Shown: positions 51,892-60,884 of the stretch, piece by piece | Numbering within the stretch: the stretch's first letter is position 1 | Layout: each line of letters starts with the position of its first letter | NCBI RefSeq assembly: GCF_001641125.1 | Contig: NZ_LWLP01000001.1 | Coordinates: 66,079 to 130,078 of the forward strand | Direction of reading: 5' to 3' | Length of the DNA stretch: 64,000 nt | Source of the DNA: Arthrobacter sp. OY3WO11 | Lineage (GTDB): Bacteria > Actinomycetota > Actinomycetes > Actinomycetales > Micrococcaceae | Made by a program: the position numbers and the translations under genes | The notes under the pieces: generated by a model | Seen by the model: only the letters and a program-made list of their open reading frames with translations | Databases searched by the model: none | Told to the model about the DNA's origin: nothing

Positions 51892-53319
51892 ATGTCCCGC
51901 CAACCAGACCTTGTCATTGCCAACGCCACCGTAGTCAACAGTTTCGGGCGGCAGAACGCCCATATCGTGATCCAGGACGGCCTGATCACCGATCTTCCCG
52001 ACGCCTCGGAAGCGGTACCCGCCGCCGCCCGGACCATCGATGCCGGCGGCCGCCTGGTGATTCCCGGCGGCGTGGACGGCCACTGCCACGTTGCCCAGGT
52101 GACCGGACGCTTCCGCACGCTGGACGACTACCGCACCACATCTACCGCGGCCCTGTGGGGCGGCACCACCACCATCATCGACTTCGGCATTCCCCGGGAC
52201 GCCCAGGAAACACCGCTCGCCGCGGTCCTGCACAAGAAGGAACTGGCCACTGAATCCAGGTGCGACGTCGCCCTTCATGGTGCTGTCATCACCTGGGACG
52301 AAACCGTGCCGTGGCAGCTGGAACAGCTTGCCGCCGAAGGCGTGCGCTCGGTAAAGATGTACACCACGAACCGCGGCACCACCATGGCGGACGGTGACAC
52401 CATCCTCAAGGTCATGCGTGAAATGGTCAGGCTGGACGGGCTGACGTATATCCACGCCGAACATGACCCCATCATCAGCGACTGCACGGAGCAGCATGCC
52501 CAGGACGGCAGGATCGGCATTGAGCACCTGCACAGGACCCGACCCGAACTCGCTGAAGAAATCTCGGTCAAGGAAACTCTGGCGCTGGCCGAATACACCG
52601 GTGCTCCCGTGTACTTCGTCCACCAGTCAACGCCGGGGGCAGTGGACCTGGTGACCGAAGCACGCGCACGCGGGCTGGAGGCTTTCTCGGAAACTTGCCC
52701 GCACTACGTCACCCTGGACGACACCGTGTACGGCTCCACATTCCCGGAATGGTTCGCCTGCTGCCCGCCCATGCGGAACGCCGAAACGGTGGCGGCATTA
52801 AAGGAACGCCTGGCCTCAGGGGACATCCACACCATGTCCTCGGACCACTCCTGCTACGACCTGTCCCAGAAGCGCGAGCGTACCGACGACGTTCGGGCCA
52901 TGCCGCATGGCCTGCCGGGCGTGGAAACCCGCATGCCCGTCACGTTTACCGCCATGACGTCCGCCGGTGCCAGCGTGGAGGACTTCGTAGAGGCATTTTC
53001 TGCAGGCCCGGCCCGGATCAACGCCCTGCCCGGCAAAGGCCGTATCGCAGAAGGATTCGACGCCGACCTTGTGATGTTCGACCCCGCTGAGGAGCGCACT
53101 GTAGACGGCGCCGCCCTGCACATGGGTACTGATTTCTCTCCCTTCGACGGGATGGCACTGACCGGCTGGCCCGCCGTCGTCATCTCCCATGGCCGGGTAG
53201 TGCTGGATGCCGATGGTTTCCACGATCCAGGCGCGGCCGGGCGCTTCCTGGCCCGCAACGGCTTCCGCCAGCACCAGTCCGCCACTTCCACCGGCGTTGC
53301 CCACGCCTCAGCACTCTAG
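51892..53319 (+). CDS. Dihydropyrimidinase/hydantoinase-type amidohydrolase
   Basis: A 475-residue binuclear amidohydrolase that opens cyclic ureides or imides such as hydantoins or dihydropyrimidines. All metal ligands are visible: His64 and His66 (GHCH), carboxylated Lys155 (VKMYT), His188 (YIHAEH), His244 (FVHQS) and Asp318 (SSDHS). Strong AAGGAGG site. The His-Cys-His form of the first motif is unusual. It sits between the cysteine-less racemase homologue and the decarboxylase-like gene. Exact substrate unknown; no N-carbamoylase gene is adjacent. Confidence 0.9.
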   Translation: MSRQPDLVIANATVVNSFGRQNAHIVIQDGLITDLPDASEAVPAAARTIDAGGRLVIPGGVDGHCHVAQVTGRFRTLDDYRTTSTAALWGGTTTIIDFGIPRDAQETPLAAVLHKKELATESRCDVALHGAVITWDETVPWQLEQLAAEGVRSVKMYTTNRGTTMADGDTILKVMREMVRLDGLTYIHAEHDPIISDCTEQHAQDGRIGIEHLHRTRPELAEEISVKETLALAEYTGAPVYFVHQSTPGAVDLVTEARARGLEAFSETCPHYVTLDDTVYGSTFPEWFACCPPMRNAETVAALKERLASGDIHTMSSDHSCYDLSQKRERTDDVRAMPHGLPGVETRMPVTFTAMTSAGASVEDFVEAFSAGPARINALPGKGRIAEGFDADLVMFDPAEERTVDGAALHMGTDFSPFDGMALTGWPAVVISHGRVVLDADGFHDPGAAGRFLARNGFRQHQSATSTGVAHASAL

Positions 53320-53327
53320 GAGCACCG

Positions 53328-54053
53328 ATGCCATCTACAACACGCCCCCGCCGAATCGGTATGATCGTGCCGTCCTCAAATACCTGCCTGGAACCGCAGA
53401 CGTACCGTATTCTCGGCGGCCGCACCGACGTCACCGTCCATTTCACCCGCATTCCGGTCACCAGGATTGCCCTGGACAAGTCCTCCGACCGGCAGTTCGA
53501 TCCGGCAGTCATGCGGGAGGCCGCAGGGCTACTTGCGACGACGGACGTGGACGTCATTGCCTGGAACGGCACCTCCGGTTCCTGGCTTGGATCCGCCCAT
53601 GACCAGGACCTGGTCGAGGAAATCACCGGTGCCACCGGAGTACCGGCTACCACGTCCACCCTGGCCTACCTGGAGGCGTTCCGGACTTTTGGCACAGAGC
53701 GGATAGCGCTGTTCACCCCCTACACGGAGGATGTCAACCACCAGGTGATCGCCTCCTATGAGCGTGAGGGCATCAAGACGGTGGACCACCGCGCCTTGGG
53801 CCTGAGCGACAACGAGTCCTTTGCCCGGGTAACGGACGATGAGATGCGGCCCGGCTCGCTGGAACTCGCAGCCGCGGCGCCGGACGCCCTGGTCTATCTG
53901 TGCACCAACCTCTACGGCGCGAATATCTCGGCCGAAATCGAGGACGGAACAGGGGTGCCGGTGCTTGATTCCGTGGCCGTGACGCTGTGGCACGCCCTGA
54001 GGCTTGCCGGCGCACCACTGCTGGACCCGCGGTGGGGCAGGCTGTTGGCCTAG
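53328..54053 (+). CDS. Maleate isomerase/arylmalonate decarboxylase family enzyme
   Basis: A 241-residue member of the Asp/Glu racemase superfamily in the maleate isomerase branch (VPSSNTCLEP, TPYTEDVN). Instead of two catalytic Cys, the first site is Gly81-Thr82-Ser83 (WNGTSGS), while Cys192 (LCTN) is present. This Gly plus single Cys and Thr-Ser dioxyanion hole matches bacterial arylmalonate decarboxylase (Gly74, Thr75, Ser76, Cys188) rather than maleate isomerase or racemases. Cofactor-free decarboxylation is the leading guess. Its ribosome site overlaps the hydantoinase stop. Last gene of the operon. Confidence 0.88.
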   Translation: MPSTTRPRRIGMIVPSSNTCLEPQTYRILGGRTDVTVHFTRIPVTRIALDKSSDRQFDPAVMREAAGLLATTDVDVIAWNGTSGSWLGSAHDQDLVEEITGATGVPATTSTLAYLEAFRTFGTERIALFTPYTEDVNHQVIASYEREGIKTVDHRALGLSDNESFARVTDDEMRPGSLELAAAAPDALVYLCTNLYGANISAEIEDGTGVPVLDSVAVTLWHALRLAGAPLLDPRWGRLLA

Positions 54054-54060
54054 GAAGGGG

Positions 54061-54981
54061 CTACATCCGGACGGTCAGGGCGCCCGGGTCCATGGTCATG
54101 ACCACGTGCTTGCTCTGCCCTTCGTGGTCGCCGTCCAGCTGGTAGTCGTCCTTGTGTTCCAGGGTGATCTCCACGGTTTTGCCCTGGAAGTATTCCACGG
54201 CGGTGTCCTTCCCCCGGCCCTTGCCGATCATCCCGGCAACCACCGAGAGCCAGCCCAGCTTGCCGTGGTGGGGCGCCAGCACGGCAACGTCCAGCAGGCC
54301 GTCGTCCATCTTTGCCTCGGGGAAGATCTCCAGGCCGCCCTGGACCTTGCCGCAGTTGCCCACCATGACGCTGCGGACCCCACGGCGGACCGCGGCTTTA
54401 CCATCGATCACAATGGTGGCCTTGACCGGCTTGCCGGGCAGGTTCCGGATGCCGGCGTCCACGTAGGCCAGCCAGCCCACCTTGTCCTTCAGTTCCTCGT
54501 TGGTGTCGGCCATGATGGTGGCGTCGTACCCCACACCGGCCATGACCAGGAACAGCTGCTCCATGTCCGGGTCGCTGCGGCGGGCACGGACAACGTCGAT
54601 CTTCCGCTCGGTGCCGATCAGGGCTCCAGCCATGGCGCCGTCGTAATCAGTGACGTCCATGCCGAGGTTGCGGGCCAGGAGGTTGCCGGTACCCAGCGGG
54701 AGCAGCCCCATGGGCACGTCCCCGCCGGACAGCACCTCGGCGACGCACCGGACGGTCCCGTCGCCGCCGGCGGCGATGACGATGTCCGCCCCCTGCGCGA
54801 GTGCTTCCTTCGCCTGGCCAACACCCGGATCTTCCTTGGTGGTTTCAAACCAGAGCGGTTCGCCCCAACCGTTTTCCACGCAGTGCTTTGCCACCAGGCC
54901 GCGCACATCAATGTCTACAGGCTTGGCGGGATTGACGATGATTGCGGCGCGCTGGGGTGAAGTGGAGCTGTTGGCAGTCAT
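54061..54981 (-). CDS. Diacylglycerol/lipid kinase family protein
   Basis: A 306-residue soluble kinase of the DAGK/sphingosine-kinase fold: IIVNPAKP at the N-terminus, the ATP site AAGGDGTVRCVAEVL, PLGTGNLLARNLGM, and a C-terminal VMTMDPGALTVRM. Probably phosphorylates a lipid alcohol, in mycolata or Micrococcaceae often undefined. ATG 54981. Convergent with the operon at 53328 (7-bp gap); its upstream neighbour on the same strand is pntB. Confidence 0.9.
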   Translation of the reverse strand: MTANSSTSPQRAAIIVNPAKPVDIDVRGLVAKHCVENGWGEPLWFETTKEDPGVGQAKEALAQGADIVIAAGGDGTVRCVAEVLSGGDVPMGLLPLGTGNLLARNLGMDVTDYDGAMAGALIGTERKIDVVRARRSDPDMEQLFLVMAGVGYDATIMADTNEELKDKVGWLAYVDAGIRNLPGKPVKATIVIDGKAAVRRGVRSVMVGNCGKVQGGLEIFPEAKMDDGLLDVAVLAPHHGKLGWLSVVAGMIGKGRGKDTAVEYFQGKTVEITLEHKDDYQLDGDHEGQSKHVVMTMDPGALTVRM

Positions 54982-55085
54982 GGTGTCCTCTGGTGGCAAG
55001 TGAAAAGGCTACGTCTGAGAGAAGACTAGCCTGCCCAGCGCGGGCTTCGAAGCAGGTTGGCGGCAGGTCAGCGGCAGGACTGCAG

Positions 55086-56459
55086 CTACAGTGCCTTCAC
55101 GGCCCCGAGCACCTGGGCCAGCGAGTCCTTGGCGTCGCCGAACAGCAGCGACGTCTGCGGCTCGTACAGCAGGTCATTCTCGATCCCGGCGAACCCGGGC
55201 CGCATGGAACGCTTGAGGAACACCACCTGCCGGGCATCCGCCACTTCCAGGATGGGCATGCCGTAAATGGGTGAGCCGGCGGACGTCTTGGCTGCCGGGT
55301 TCACGACGTCGTTTGCACCCACCACCAGCGCCACATCCGCCGTTTTGAACTCCGGGTTGATCTCCCCCATTTCCTTGAGGGACTCGTACGGGACGTTGGC
55401 CTCGGCCAGCAGCACGTTCATGTGTCCGGGCATCCTGCCGGCCACCGGATGGATGGCGAAGTCCACCTCGATGCCGCGGCTTTCCAGGGCCAGCGCGAGC
55501 TCGGCCGCGGTGTGCTGGCCCTGGGCCACGGCCAGTCCATAGCCGGGAACAATGATGACGCGCTGCGCGTAGCCGAGCAGGACCGCAACGTCCTCCGCGC
55601 TGGAGGAACGGACGGGACGCTCGCTCACGGCGGTGGATCCCGCCGTCGAACCTCCCCGGAACGCTCCGAACAGGATGCCCGCCACGCTGCGTCCCATTGC
55701 AGCCGCCATGGCACGGGTGAGGATGGTGCCCGAGGCGCCTACCAGGGTGCCGGCCACCACCAGCAGCACGTTGCCCAGCACCAGGCCGGAGGCGGCCACG
55801 GCAAGGCCGGTGAAGGCGTTCAGCAGGGAGATGACGATGGGGACATCGGCCCCGCCCACGGGCAGGACCAGCAGGATTCCGGCGGCCAGTCCCAGCACCA
55901 GCAGCAGCGACGCCAGCGGCAGGGACCCCGTGAAAACGACGACGGCGGCGGCGGCCACTGCGGCGAGCAGCACCGCGGCCATCACCGCCGGGAGTCCAGG
56001 GAACACCACTGGCCGGGTGGTCATCAGTTCCTGGAGCTTCGCGAACGTGACCCCCGAACCTGCGAAGGACACGGCACCCACCAGGAGGGTGAAGACGATG
56101 GCCAGCCGAACCCAGGGATCGCCGGTATGGCTGAGTTCCAGGAGCGCCACCAGCGCTGCGGCGCCGCCGCCCACGCCGTTGAAGAGGGCCACCAGCTGCG
56201 GCATCTGGGTCATCTTGACCCGCCGGGCCACCGGGGCAGCCACGGCAGACCCCACGGCGATGGCGGCCAGGATCCAGGGGATGTTCTCAAGCCGCGAGGA
56301 CAGGAACACGGTGAGGACGGCGATCAGGGCCCCCGCAGCGCCGATCAGGTTTCCGCGGCGGGCGGTCCGCGGGGAACTGAGCCCGCGGAGCGCCAGGATG
56401 AAGAAGACGGCGGCGACGAGGTAAAGGAGCGACGTCCAGACCGGATCCAGGAGGCTCAT
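55086..56459 (-). CDS. pntB: NAD(P) transhydrogenase subunit beta
   Basis: A 457-residue membrane subunit of proton-translocating transhydrogenase, passing hydride between NADH and NADP+. About nine N-terminal helices are followed by the NADP-binding dIII domain near residues 290-457, with VIIVPGYGLAVAQ, MPGHMNVLLAEANVPY and the family VALVVGANDVVNPAAK. The ATGA overlap with pntA part 2 shows an operon. Last of three genes. Confidence 0.94.
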   Translation of the reverse strand: MSLLDPVWTSLLYLVAAVFFILALRGLSSPRTARRGNLIGAAGALIAVLTVFLSSRLENIPWILAAIAVGSAVAAPVARRVKMTQMPQLVALFNGVGGGAAALVALLELSHTGDPWVRLAIVFTLLVGAVSFAGSGVTFAKLQELMTTRPVVFPGLPAVMAAVLLAAVAAAAVVVFTGSLPLASLLLVLGLAAGILLVLPVGGADVPIVISLLNAFTGLAVAASGLVLGNVLLVVAGTLVGASGTILTRAMAAAMGRSVAGILFGAFRGGSTAGSTAVSERPVRSSSAEDVAVLLGYAQRVIIVPGYGLAVAQGQHTAAELALALESRGIEVDFAIHPVAGRMPGHMNVLLAEANVPYESLKEMGEINPEFKTADVALVVGANDVVNPAAKTSAGSPIYGMPILEVADARQVVFLKRSMRPGFAGIENDLLYEPQTSLLFGDAKDSLAQVLGAVKAL

Positions 56460-56776
56460 CTTCCGTCCGCCTTCCGGGGGGCCTCTTTGGCACCCACCGC
56501 TTTGCGCGCATGGAACATGTGCAGCATCCGGTCAGTCACTACAAAACCGCCCACCAGGTTGGCGGTGGCAAGGCCGACGGCGAGGAGCGCCACCGCGAGC
56601 ACCCAGGGGTCGGCGGCCTGGCCGGCAACAATGATGGCACCCACCAGGATGATCCCGTGGATGGCATTGGCGCCGGACATCAGCGGCGTGTGCAGGGTGC
56701 TGGAGACCTTGGACACCACCTCGAAGCCGACGAAGACGGCCAGGACCGTGATGGTCAGCAGGCTCATTCCGTCCAT
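56456..56776 (-). CDS. pntA: NAD(P) transhydrogenase subunit alpha, part 2 (membrane)
   Basis: A 106-residue membrane segment with three helices (LTITVLAVFVGFEVV, IHGIILVGAIIVAGQ and VLAVALLAVGLATANLVGGFVV), corresponding to the C-terminal part of E. coli PntA. It is a separate gene as in three-subunit transhydrogenases of Rhodospirillum and others. It overlaps pntA part 1 by one base and pntB by four, so translation is coupled. Confidence 0.9.
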   Translation of the reverse strand: MDGMSLLTITVLAVFVGFEVVSKVSSTLHTPLMSGANAIHGIILVGAIIVAGQAADPWVLAVALLAVGLATANLVGGFVVTDRMLHMFHARKAVGAKEAPRKADGR

Positions 56777-57945
56777 CAGAGCGCTCCTTCCCGCCGGGCG
56801 CCGGCCCGCTCGGCCAGCAGGTCCGCCGTCGGCTGGTGCCGCACCGTGCCGTCGTGGGTGAGGCAGGCCCCGGCGATAACCTCGTCACCGAAATCGGGAA
56901 CGAGCGCGCCATCCCGGACCATCAGGACCAGCAGGTTGGCGACGTTTTTGGCGTACAGGCGGGAAGCGTCCGACGCCATGGCGGAGGGGGCGTCCTTCAG
57001 GCCCACCAGCCAGACGTGGCCGGAGCCGTCCGCGGTGGGGATGGGAACGTCCTGGCCCGCCACGACGCCTTCCACGTTGCCGCCAGACTCGGCAGCAAGG
57101 TCGACAACCACCGAACCGGCCCGCATGCCCTGCACCATCTCCCGCGTGACCAGGAGCGGTGCCCGCCTGCCGGGGACTGCCGCCGTCGTAATAAGAACAT
57201 CGGCCTGGGCCACGTGCGGTGCCAGCAGCTGGCGTTGCCGGGTGCCGGCGTCGGAACTGAGCTGGCGGGCGTAGCCGCCGGCAGCCTCCGCCGTTTCGAG
57301 GTCGAGCCGGATGAAGGTGCCGCCCATGGAGGCTACCTCGTCCGCGGAGGCGGGGCGGATGTCGTTAGCGAAGACCCGCGCGCCGAGGCGTTTCGCGGTC
57401 CCGATGGCCTGCAAGCCCGCCACCCCCGCCCCCAGGACCAGGACCCGGGCGGGCGGGACAGTGCCGGCGGCTGTCATGTATAGCGGGAAGAACCTGGGCA
57501 GCCGGATGGCCGCCTCCAGGACGCAGCGATATCCGGCCACGAGTGCCTGGGAGCTGAGGGCGTCCATGGACTGGGCCCGGGAGATGCGGGGCACGAGTTC
57601 CAGGGCGAAAGATGTGACGCCGGCATCGGCGAGCGCCTGGACGGTAGGCAGTTCGGACGACGGCGACGCGAGGCCCACGGTGACGGCTCCCCTTTTCAGG
57701 GACCTGGCGGTGTCGGGGTCGAGGGGCCGGACGTGGGCGAGGACGTCCAGCTGGGCGGGATCGAGCTCAGAAACAATATGTGCGCCCGCCTGGCTGTAAT
57801 CGAGGTCCGGGTACCCGGCCGCCGCGCCGGCGTCTTCCTCGAGGAGTATCTCGACGCCGAGCGCTGCCAACTGCTTGACCGTTTCCGGTGTGGCGGCCAC
57901 CCGCCGTTCACCCTCCCGGCGTTCCCGCGGTATGCCCAGTTTCAC
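56776..57945 (-). CDS. pntA: NAD(P) transhydrogenase subunit alpha, part 1 (NAD-binding)
   Basis: A 389-residue soluble dI domain: KLGIPRERREGERRVAATP at the N-terminus, [30 protein letters not shown] as the NAD Rossmann motif, and ITTAAVPGRRAPLLVTREM. GTG 57945 with GGGGAG upstream chosen; the longer reading lacks conservation. Together with part 2 and PntB it forms the full transhydrogenase, balancing NADPH for biosynthesis or aromatic hydroxylases. Confidence 0.92.
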   Translation of the reverse strand: MKLGIPRERREGERRVAATPETVKQLAALGVEILLEEDAGAAAGYPDLDYSQAGAHIVSELDPAQLDVLAHVRPLDPDTARSLKRGAVTVGLASPSSELPTVQALADAGVTSFALELVPRISRAQSMDALSSQALVAGYRCVLEAAIRLPRFFPLYMTAAGTVPPARVLVLGAGVAGLQAIGTAKRLGARVFANDIRPASADEVASMGGTFIRLDLETAEAAGGYARQLSSDAGTRQRQLLAPHVAQADVLITTAAVPGRRAPLLVTREMVQGMRAGSVVVDLAAESGGNVEGVVAGQDVPIPTADGSGHVWLVGLKDAPSAMASDASRLYAKNVANLLVLMVRDGALVPDFGDEVIAGACLTHDGTVRHQPTADLLAERAGARREGAL

Positions 57946-58120
57946 CCGCCGACTCCCCTCGCTGCATGGATGCGGCAGCGCCGCCCTGCCGGGCCGTTCC
58001 TGGTTCACGTGGACCAGGAGGCTTCGCGGAGCGGCGCTGCTGCACGTAGTTGGCTTGAGTCTATGGCCCGCACCCCTGCCACGGGAGTAGGGCTGCGTGC
58101 TTGGGTGGCAAACAGTTACC

Positions 58121-58453
58121 TTACGTATCGCTTGGACGTCCGCGGCTGCCGTGTTCCCCGCCCGCCAGCCGGTAGGAGTCCTGCAGCAGTTCCGCCAGCA
58201 GCTTCCCGTCGATCCGGTCCAGCCGCACCAACACCAGCTGGGGAGAACGCTCGTGATGCGGGGTCCAGAAGAAGGTTTCCGGCTCCGTTCCGGCCAGCGC
58301 CTCGCGTTCGTCAGTCTTGACGGTGAGGACTCCGGGTTCCCAGATGCGGGCCATCAGGGTCCGGGCGAACCAGGCGGGCTGGCCCCAGCTCAGCCGCTCC
58401 GTGACGCCCGGCATCGACAGGGCAATCCTGCGGACCTCGGCTTCAGTGGCCAT
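58121..58453 (-). CDS. MmcQ/YjbR family protein
   Basis: A 110-residue protein of the small CyaY-like-fold YjbR/MmcQ group: VRRIALSMPGVTERLSWGQPAWFAR, TVKTDERE and HERSPQLVLVRLDRIDGKLLAELL. Members are commonly labelled DNA-binding, but the biochemical role is uncertain. ATG 58453 overlaps the end of the upstream IclR gene by 11 bp, so it may be cotranscribed with it. Confidence 0.82.
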   Translation of the reverse strand: MATEAEVRRIALSMPGVTERLSWGQPAWFARTLMARIWEPGVLTVKTDEREALAGTEPETFFWTPHHERSPQLVLVRLDRIDGKLLAELLQDSYRLAGGEHGSRGRPSDT

Positions 58454-59279
58454 GAACCACAGTTGCACCCGCCATTGCGGGCCGCAGTACATCCATCCCG
58501 CCGAGGCGTCTTGCCGGGCGGCCCTGGTAGTCCAGCCCTATGTCACGGGCTGTTTCCTGCAGGAGCGGGACAACTGTCTGTTCAATCACGTCCTGGCTGG
58601 AGCGGTGCGTCTGCAATGAGACGTTGACAGCGCCGACAGCTTCGTCTCCGCACCAGATGGGAACGGCAACGCCGCGGAGGCCGTTCTCCAGTTCCTGGGA
58701 CACCATGGACCACCCCTGTCTCCGGGCAAGGCTGACCTCGTTTTTAAGGGCCTCCAGGCTGCCGACGGAGTGCTCGGTAAAACGCTGCAGGTGCACTGAT
58801 TCGTAGTACGCCTCGAGCTTGTCGGCCGGAAGGGCAGCGAGGAGAACCCTCCCCATGGACGTCGCCCACGCTGGAAACCTGGTGCCCACACTGATGGAAA
58901 CGTTGAGGAGCCGCGGAGACGGGACACAGGCGACATAGGCGACGTCCGTTCCATCAAGCACGCAAAGCGACGCCGTCTCGCCGAGCTCGGACGCCAGCAA
59001 TTTGAGGTGCGGCTCGGCAACACGGGGAAGGGACAGGATGGAGAGGAAGGAGGAACCGAGCTCCAGGGAACGGGCGGTCAACTCAAAAGATTGCCCGTCG
59101 GTCCGCAAGTACCCGAGGTCCGCCAGCGTCAACAGGAACCGCCGGGCAGAAGCACGCGTTATGTCTGTCGCCGCCGCGATTTGGGAGACCGTCAGGCGGG
59201 GGGTTTCCGAGGTGAACGCCCTGAGGACGTCAAAGGCCTTCCCCACCGACTTCACAAAGTACGCCGGATGTTCTTCCAT
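58443..59279 (-). CDS. IclR family regulator (PcaR/PobR-like), linked to TctABC
   Basis: A 278-residue IclR protein: N-terminal winged helix LTVSQIAAATDITRASARRFLLTLADLGYLR (about residues 30-60) and an effector domain with ISVGTRFPAWATSMGRVLLAALP, the pattern of PcaR/PobR activators of protocatechuate genes. ATG 59279 with GGAGGGG upstream. It lies downstream of TctABC on the same strand, after a terminator. A PcaR-like box is found near tctC/aroE. Confidence 0.9.
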   Translation of the reverse strand: MEEHPAYFVKSVGKAFDVLRAFTSETPRLTVSQIAAATDITRASARRFLLTLADLGYLRTDGQSFELTARSLELGSSFLSILSLPRVAEPHLKLLASELGETASLCVLDGTDVAYVACVPSPRLLNVSISVGTRFPAWATSMGRVLLAALPADKLEAYYESVHLQRFTEHSVGSLEALKNEVSLARRQGWSMVSQELENGLRGVAVPIWCGDEAVGAVNVSLQTHRSSQDVIEQTVVPLLQETARDIGLDYQGRPARRLGGMDVLRPAMAGATVVHGH

Positions 59280-59308
59280 GAACTTCTTGCCCCTCCGAAA
59301 AATACAGG

Positions 59309-59340
59309 ACACCGGGCCCACCTGGGTGGGCCCCGGCGTC
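59309..59340 (-). terminator. Terminator of the tct operon
   Basis: Stem GGGCCCACC / GGTGGGCCC (59314-59322, 59325-59333), extended on both sides with one bulge. Read on the minus strand it is followed by CCTGTATTTTT, a usable U-tract. It lies 12 bp after the tctA stop. Confidence 0.75.
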
Positions 59341-59351
59341 CTTGAGCGTAT

Positions 59352-60884
59352 CTAGCTGGAAACCTTCGCCTGGTCCGCTCCGGCGCCCACTGCCTTGCGC
59401 CGCTTCAGCTGGACGCGGAGGGGAGGGACAACCAGTGCCGCAACAGAGATGGCAAGGAGTACCAGCGCAATGGGACTGGTGAAGACGGATGCCCACCCGT
59501 CGGTGATGAGCGCGCGGCGCAGGTTTGCCTCCGCCAGGGGCCCCAGGATCAAGCCCAGAACAGCGGGTCCTGCAGGGAAACCGAAACGCAGCATGAACAG
59601 CCCCACGGCTCCGAAAATCATCATCATGAAGACATCGAAGACACTGTTGTTGATGGAATACGTCCCCACCATGCAGAAGATCAGGATGATGACCCACAGG
59701 TAGTGGCTGGGCAGTTCCAGCAGTTTGACCATGCCGCGCATGCGCAGCAGGCTCAGGCCGAGGGTCAGGATGGTGGCGATCAGCATGATGGTGACCAGCG
59801 AGGACACGAGGTCCGGCCGGCTGCTGAAAAGGCTGGGTCCCGGCTGGATGCCCCAGATCATCATGGACCCGATCATGACGGCCATGACGGAATCACCGGG
59901 GACGCCGAGGGCCATGGTGGTGGTTACGCTGCCGCCGAGGGTTGCCGTGCTGGAGGTATCGCCGGCAGTCAGGCCCTCCAGGGAGCCCTTGCCGAACTCC
60001 TCCGGGTGCTTGGAGACTTTCCTGGCATTGTCCCACGCGATGATGCCTGCGATGTCACCGCCCACCGCCGGGACAAGGCCGACGACGGATCCGGTCACCG
60101 CGCCGATTCCCATCGGCTTGAACAGCCGCTGCATCAGTTTCCGTCCGGGCATCCACTGGCCCAGCTGGGTGACGGGCTTGACGTGGTGCAGGTGCCTGCG
60201 CCTGGTGAGAATCTGGTTGAGGACTTCCGCTACGCCGAAGAACCCGATGATGACCGGAATGAACGGTACGCCGCCGTTAAGTTCCAGGACATTGAGGGTG
60301 AAGCGTGCGTCACCGGTGATGGGATCACGGCCCACGGTGGCCAGCAGGAGACCGAAGGCTCCGGCGGCAAGGCCCTTGAGGACGCGTCCCGAGGAGACAC
60401 CCACCATCATGGTCAGGCCGAAAACCACCAGCGCGAACATTTCCGGCGGCCCGAACTGGCGGGCGAACTCGGACAGGGGCACCGCGGCAACCGCCAGGAT
60501 GAGGATGCCAAAAAGCATGCCGAAGGCCGAGCCGAAAGCGGACGTTGTCAGGGCAAGGCCCGCTTGTCCTTTCAGGGCAAGCGGGTAGCCGTCAAAGGTT
60601 GTGGAAATGGAGGCAGGAGTTCCCGGGGTGTTGATGAGGATGGCCGGCACCCGGTCCCCGAACTGGGCCGCCACATAGATGGTCAGCAGGACAGCGAGGC
60701 CCTGGATAGGTTCCAGCGTCAGTGTGAACCCGCTGGCCAGGGCCACGGCCATGGTGGCGGTCACGCCCGGGAATGCACCCACGAGCATGCCCACCAGGAT
60801 GCCCAGGCCTATGTAGAGGAGGGTATCCACCTGGAGCACGGTCATGATGCCGTCCGTGACGGGTGAGGCTGCGATCTGGATCAT
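59352..60884 (-). CDS. tctA: Tripartite tricarboxylate transporter, large permease TctA
   Basis: A 510-residue, roughly 12-helix permease, main channel of a TTT-type importer for carboxylates. Motifs: GALVGAFPG-like GMLVGAFPGVTATM, AAQFGDRVPAILINTPGTPAS and the second GxxPG-like GLVPAVGGDIAGIIAW. ATG 60884 overlaps the TctB stop. The final hydrophilic tail is short. Substrate could be shikimate, quinate, protocatechuate or another aromatic or tricarboxylic acid given the neighbours. Confidence 0.93.
   Translation of the reverse strand: MIQIAASPVTDGIMTVLQVDTLLYIGLGILVGMLVGAFPGVTATMAVALASGFTLTLEPIQGLAVLLTIYVAAQFGDRVPAILINTPGTPASISTTFDGYPLALKGQAGLALTTSAFGSAFGMLFGILILAVAAVPLSEFARQFGPPEMFALVVFGLTMMVGVSSGRVLKGLAAGAFGLLLATVGRDPITGDARFTLNVLELNGGVPFIPVIIGFFGVAEVLNQILTRRRHLHHVKPVTQLGQWMPGRKLMQRLFKPMGIGAVTGSVVGLVPAVGGDIAGIIAWDNARKVSKHPEEFGKGSLEGLTAGDTSSTATLGGSVTTTMALGVPGDSVMAVMIGSMMIWGIQPGPSLFSSRPDLVSSLVTIMLIATILTLGLSLLRMRGMVKLLELPSHYLWVIILIFCMVGTYSINNSVFDVFMMMIFGAVGLFMLRFGFPAGPAVLGLILGPLAEANLRRALITDGWASVFTSPIALVLLAISVAALVVPPLRVQLKRRKAVGAGADQAKVSS

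Noticed and set aside
56456..57945. Frameshifted pntA
   Set aside because: The split into two alpha genes with overlapping start and stop is a known three-subunit arrangement, not a broken gene.
59703..60866. 387-codon plus-strand frame rich in His and Gly
   Set aside because: Antisense shadow of tctA; no domain and no promoter or ribosome site.
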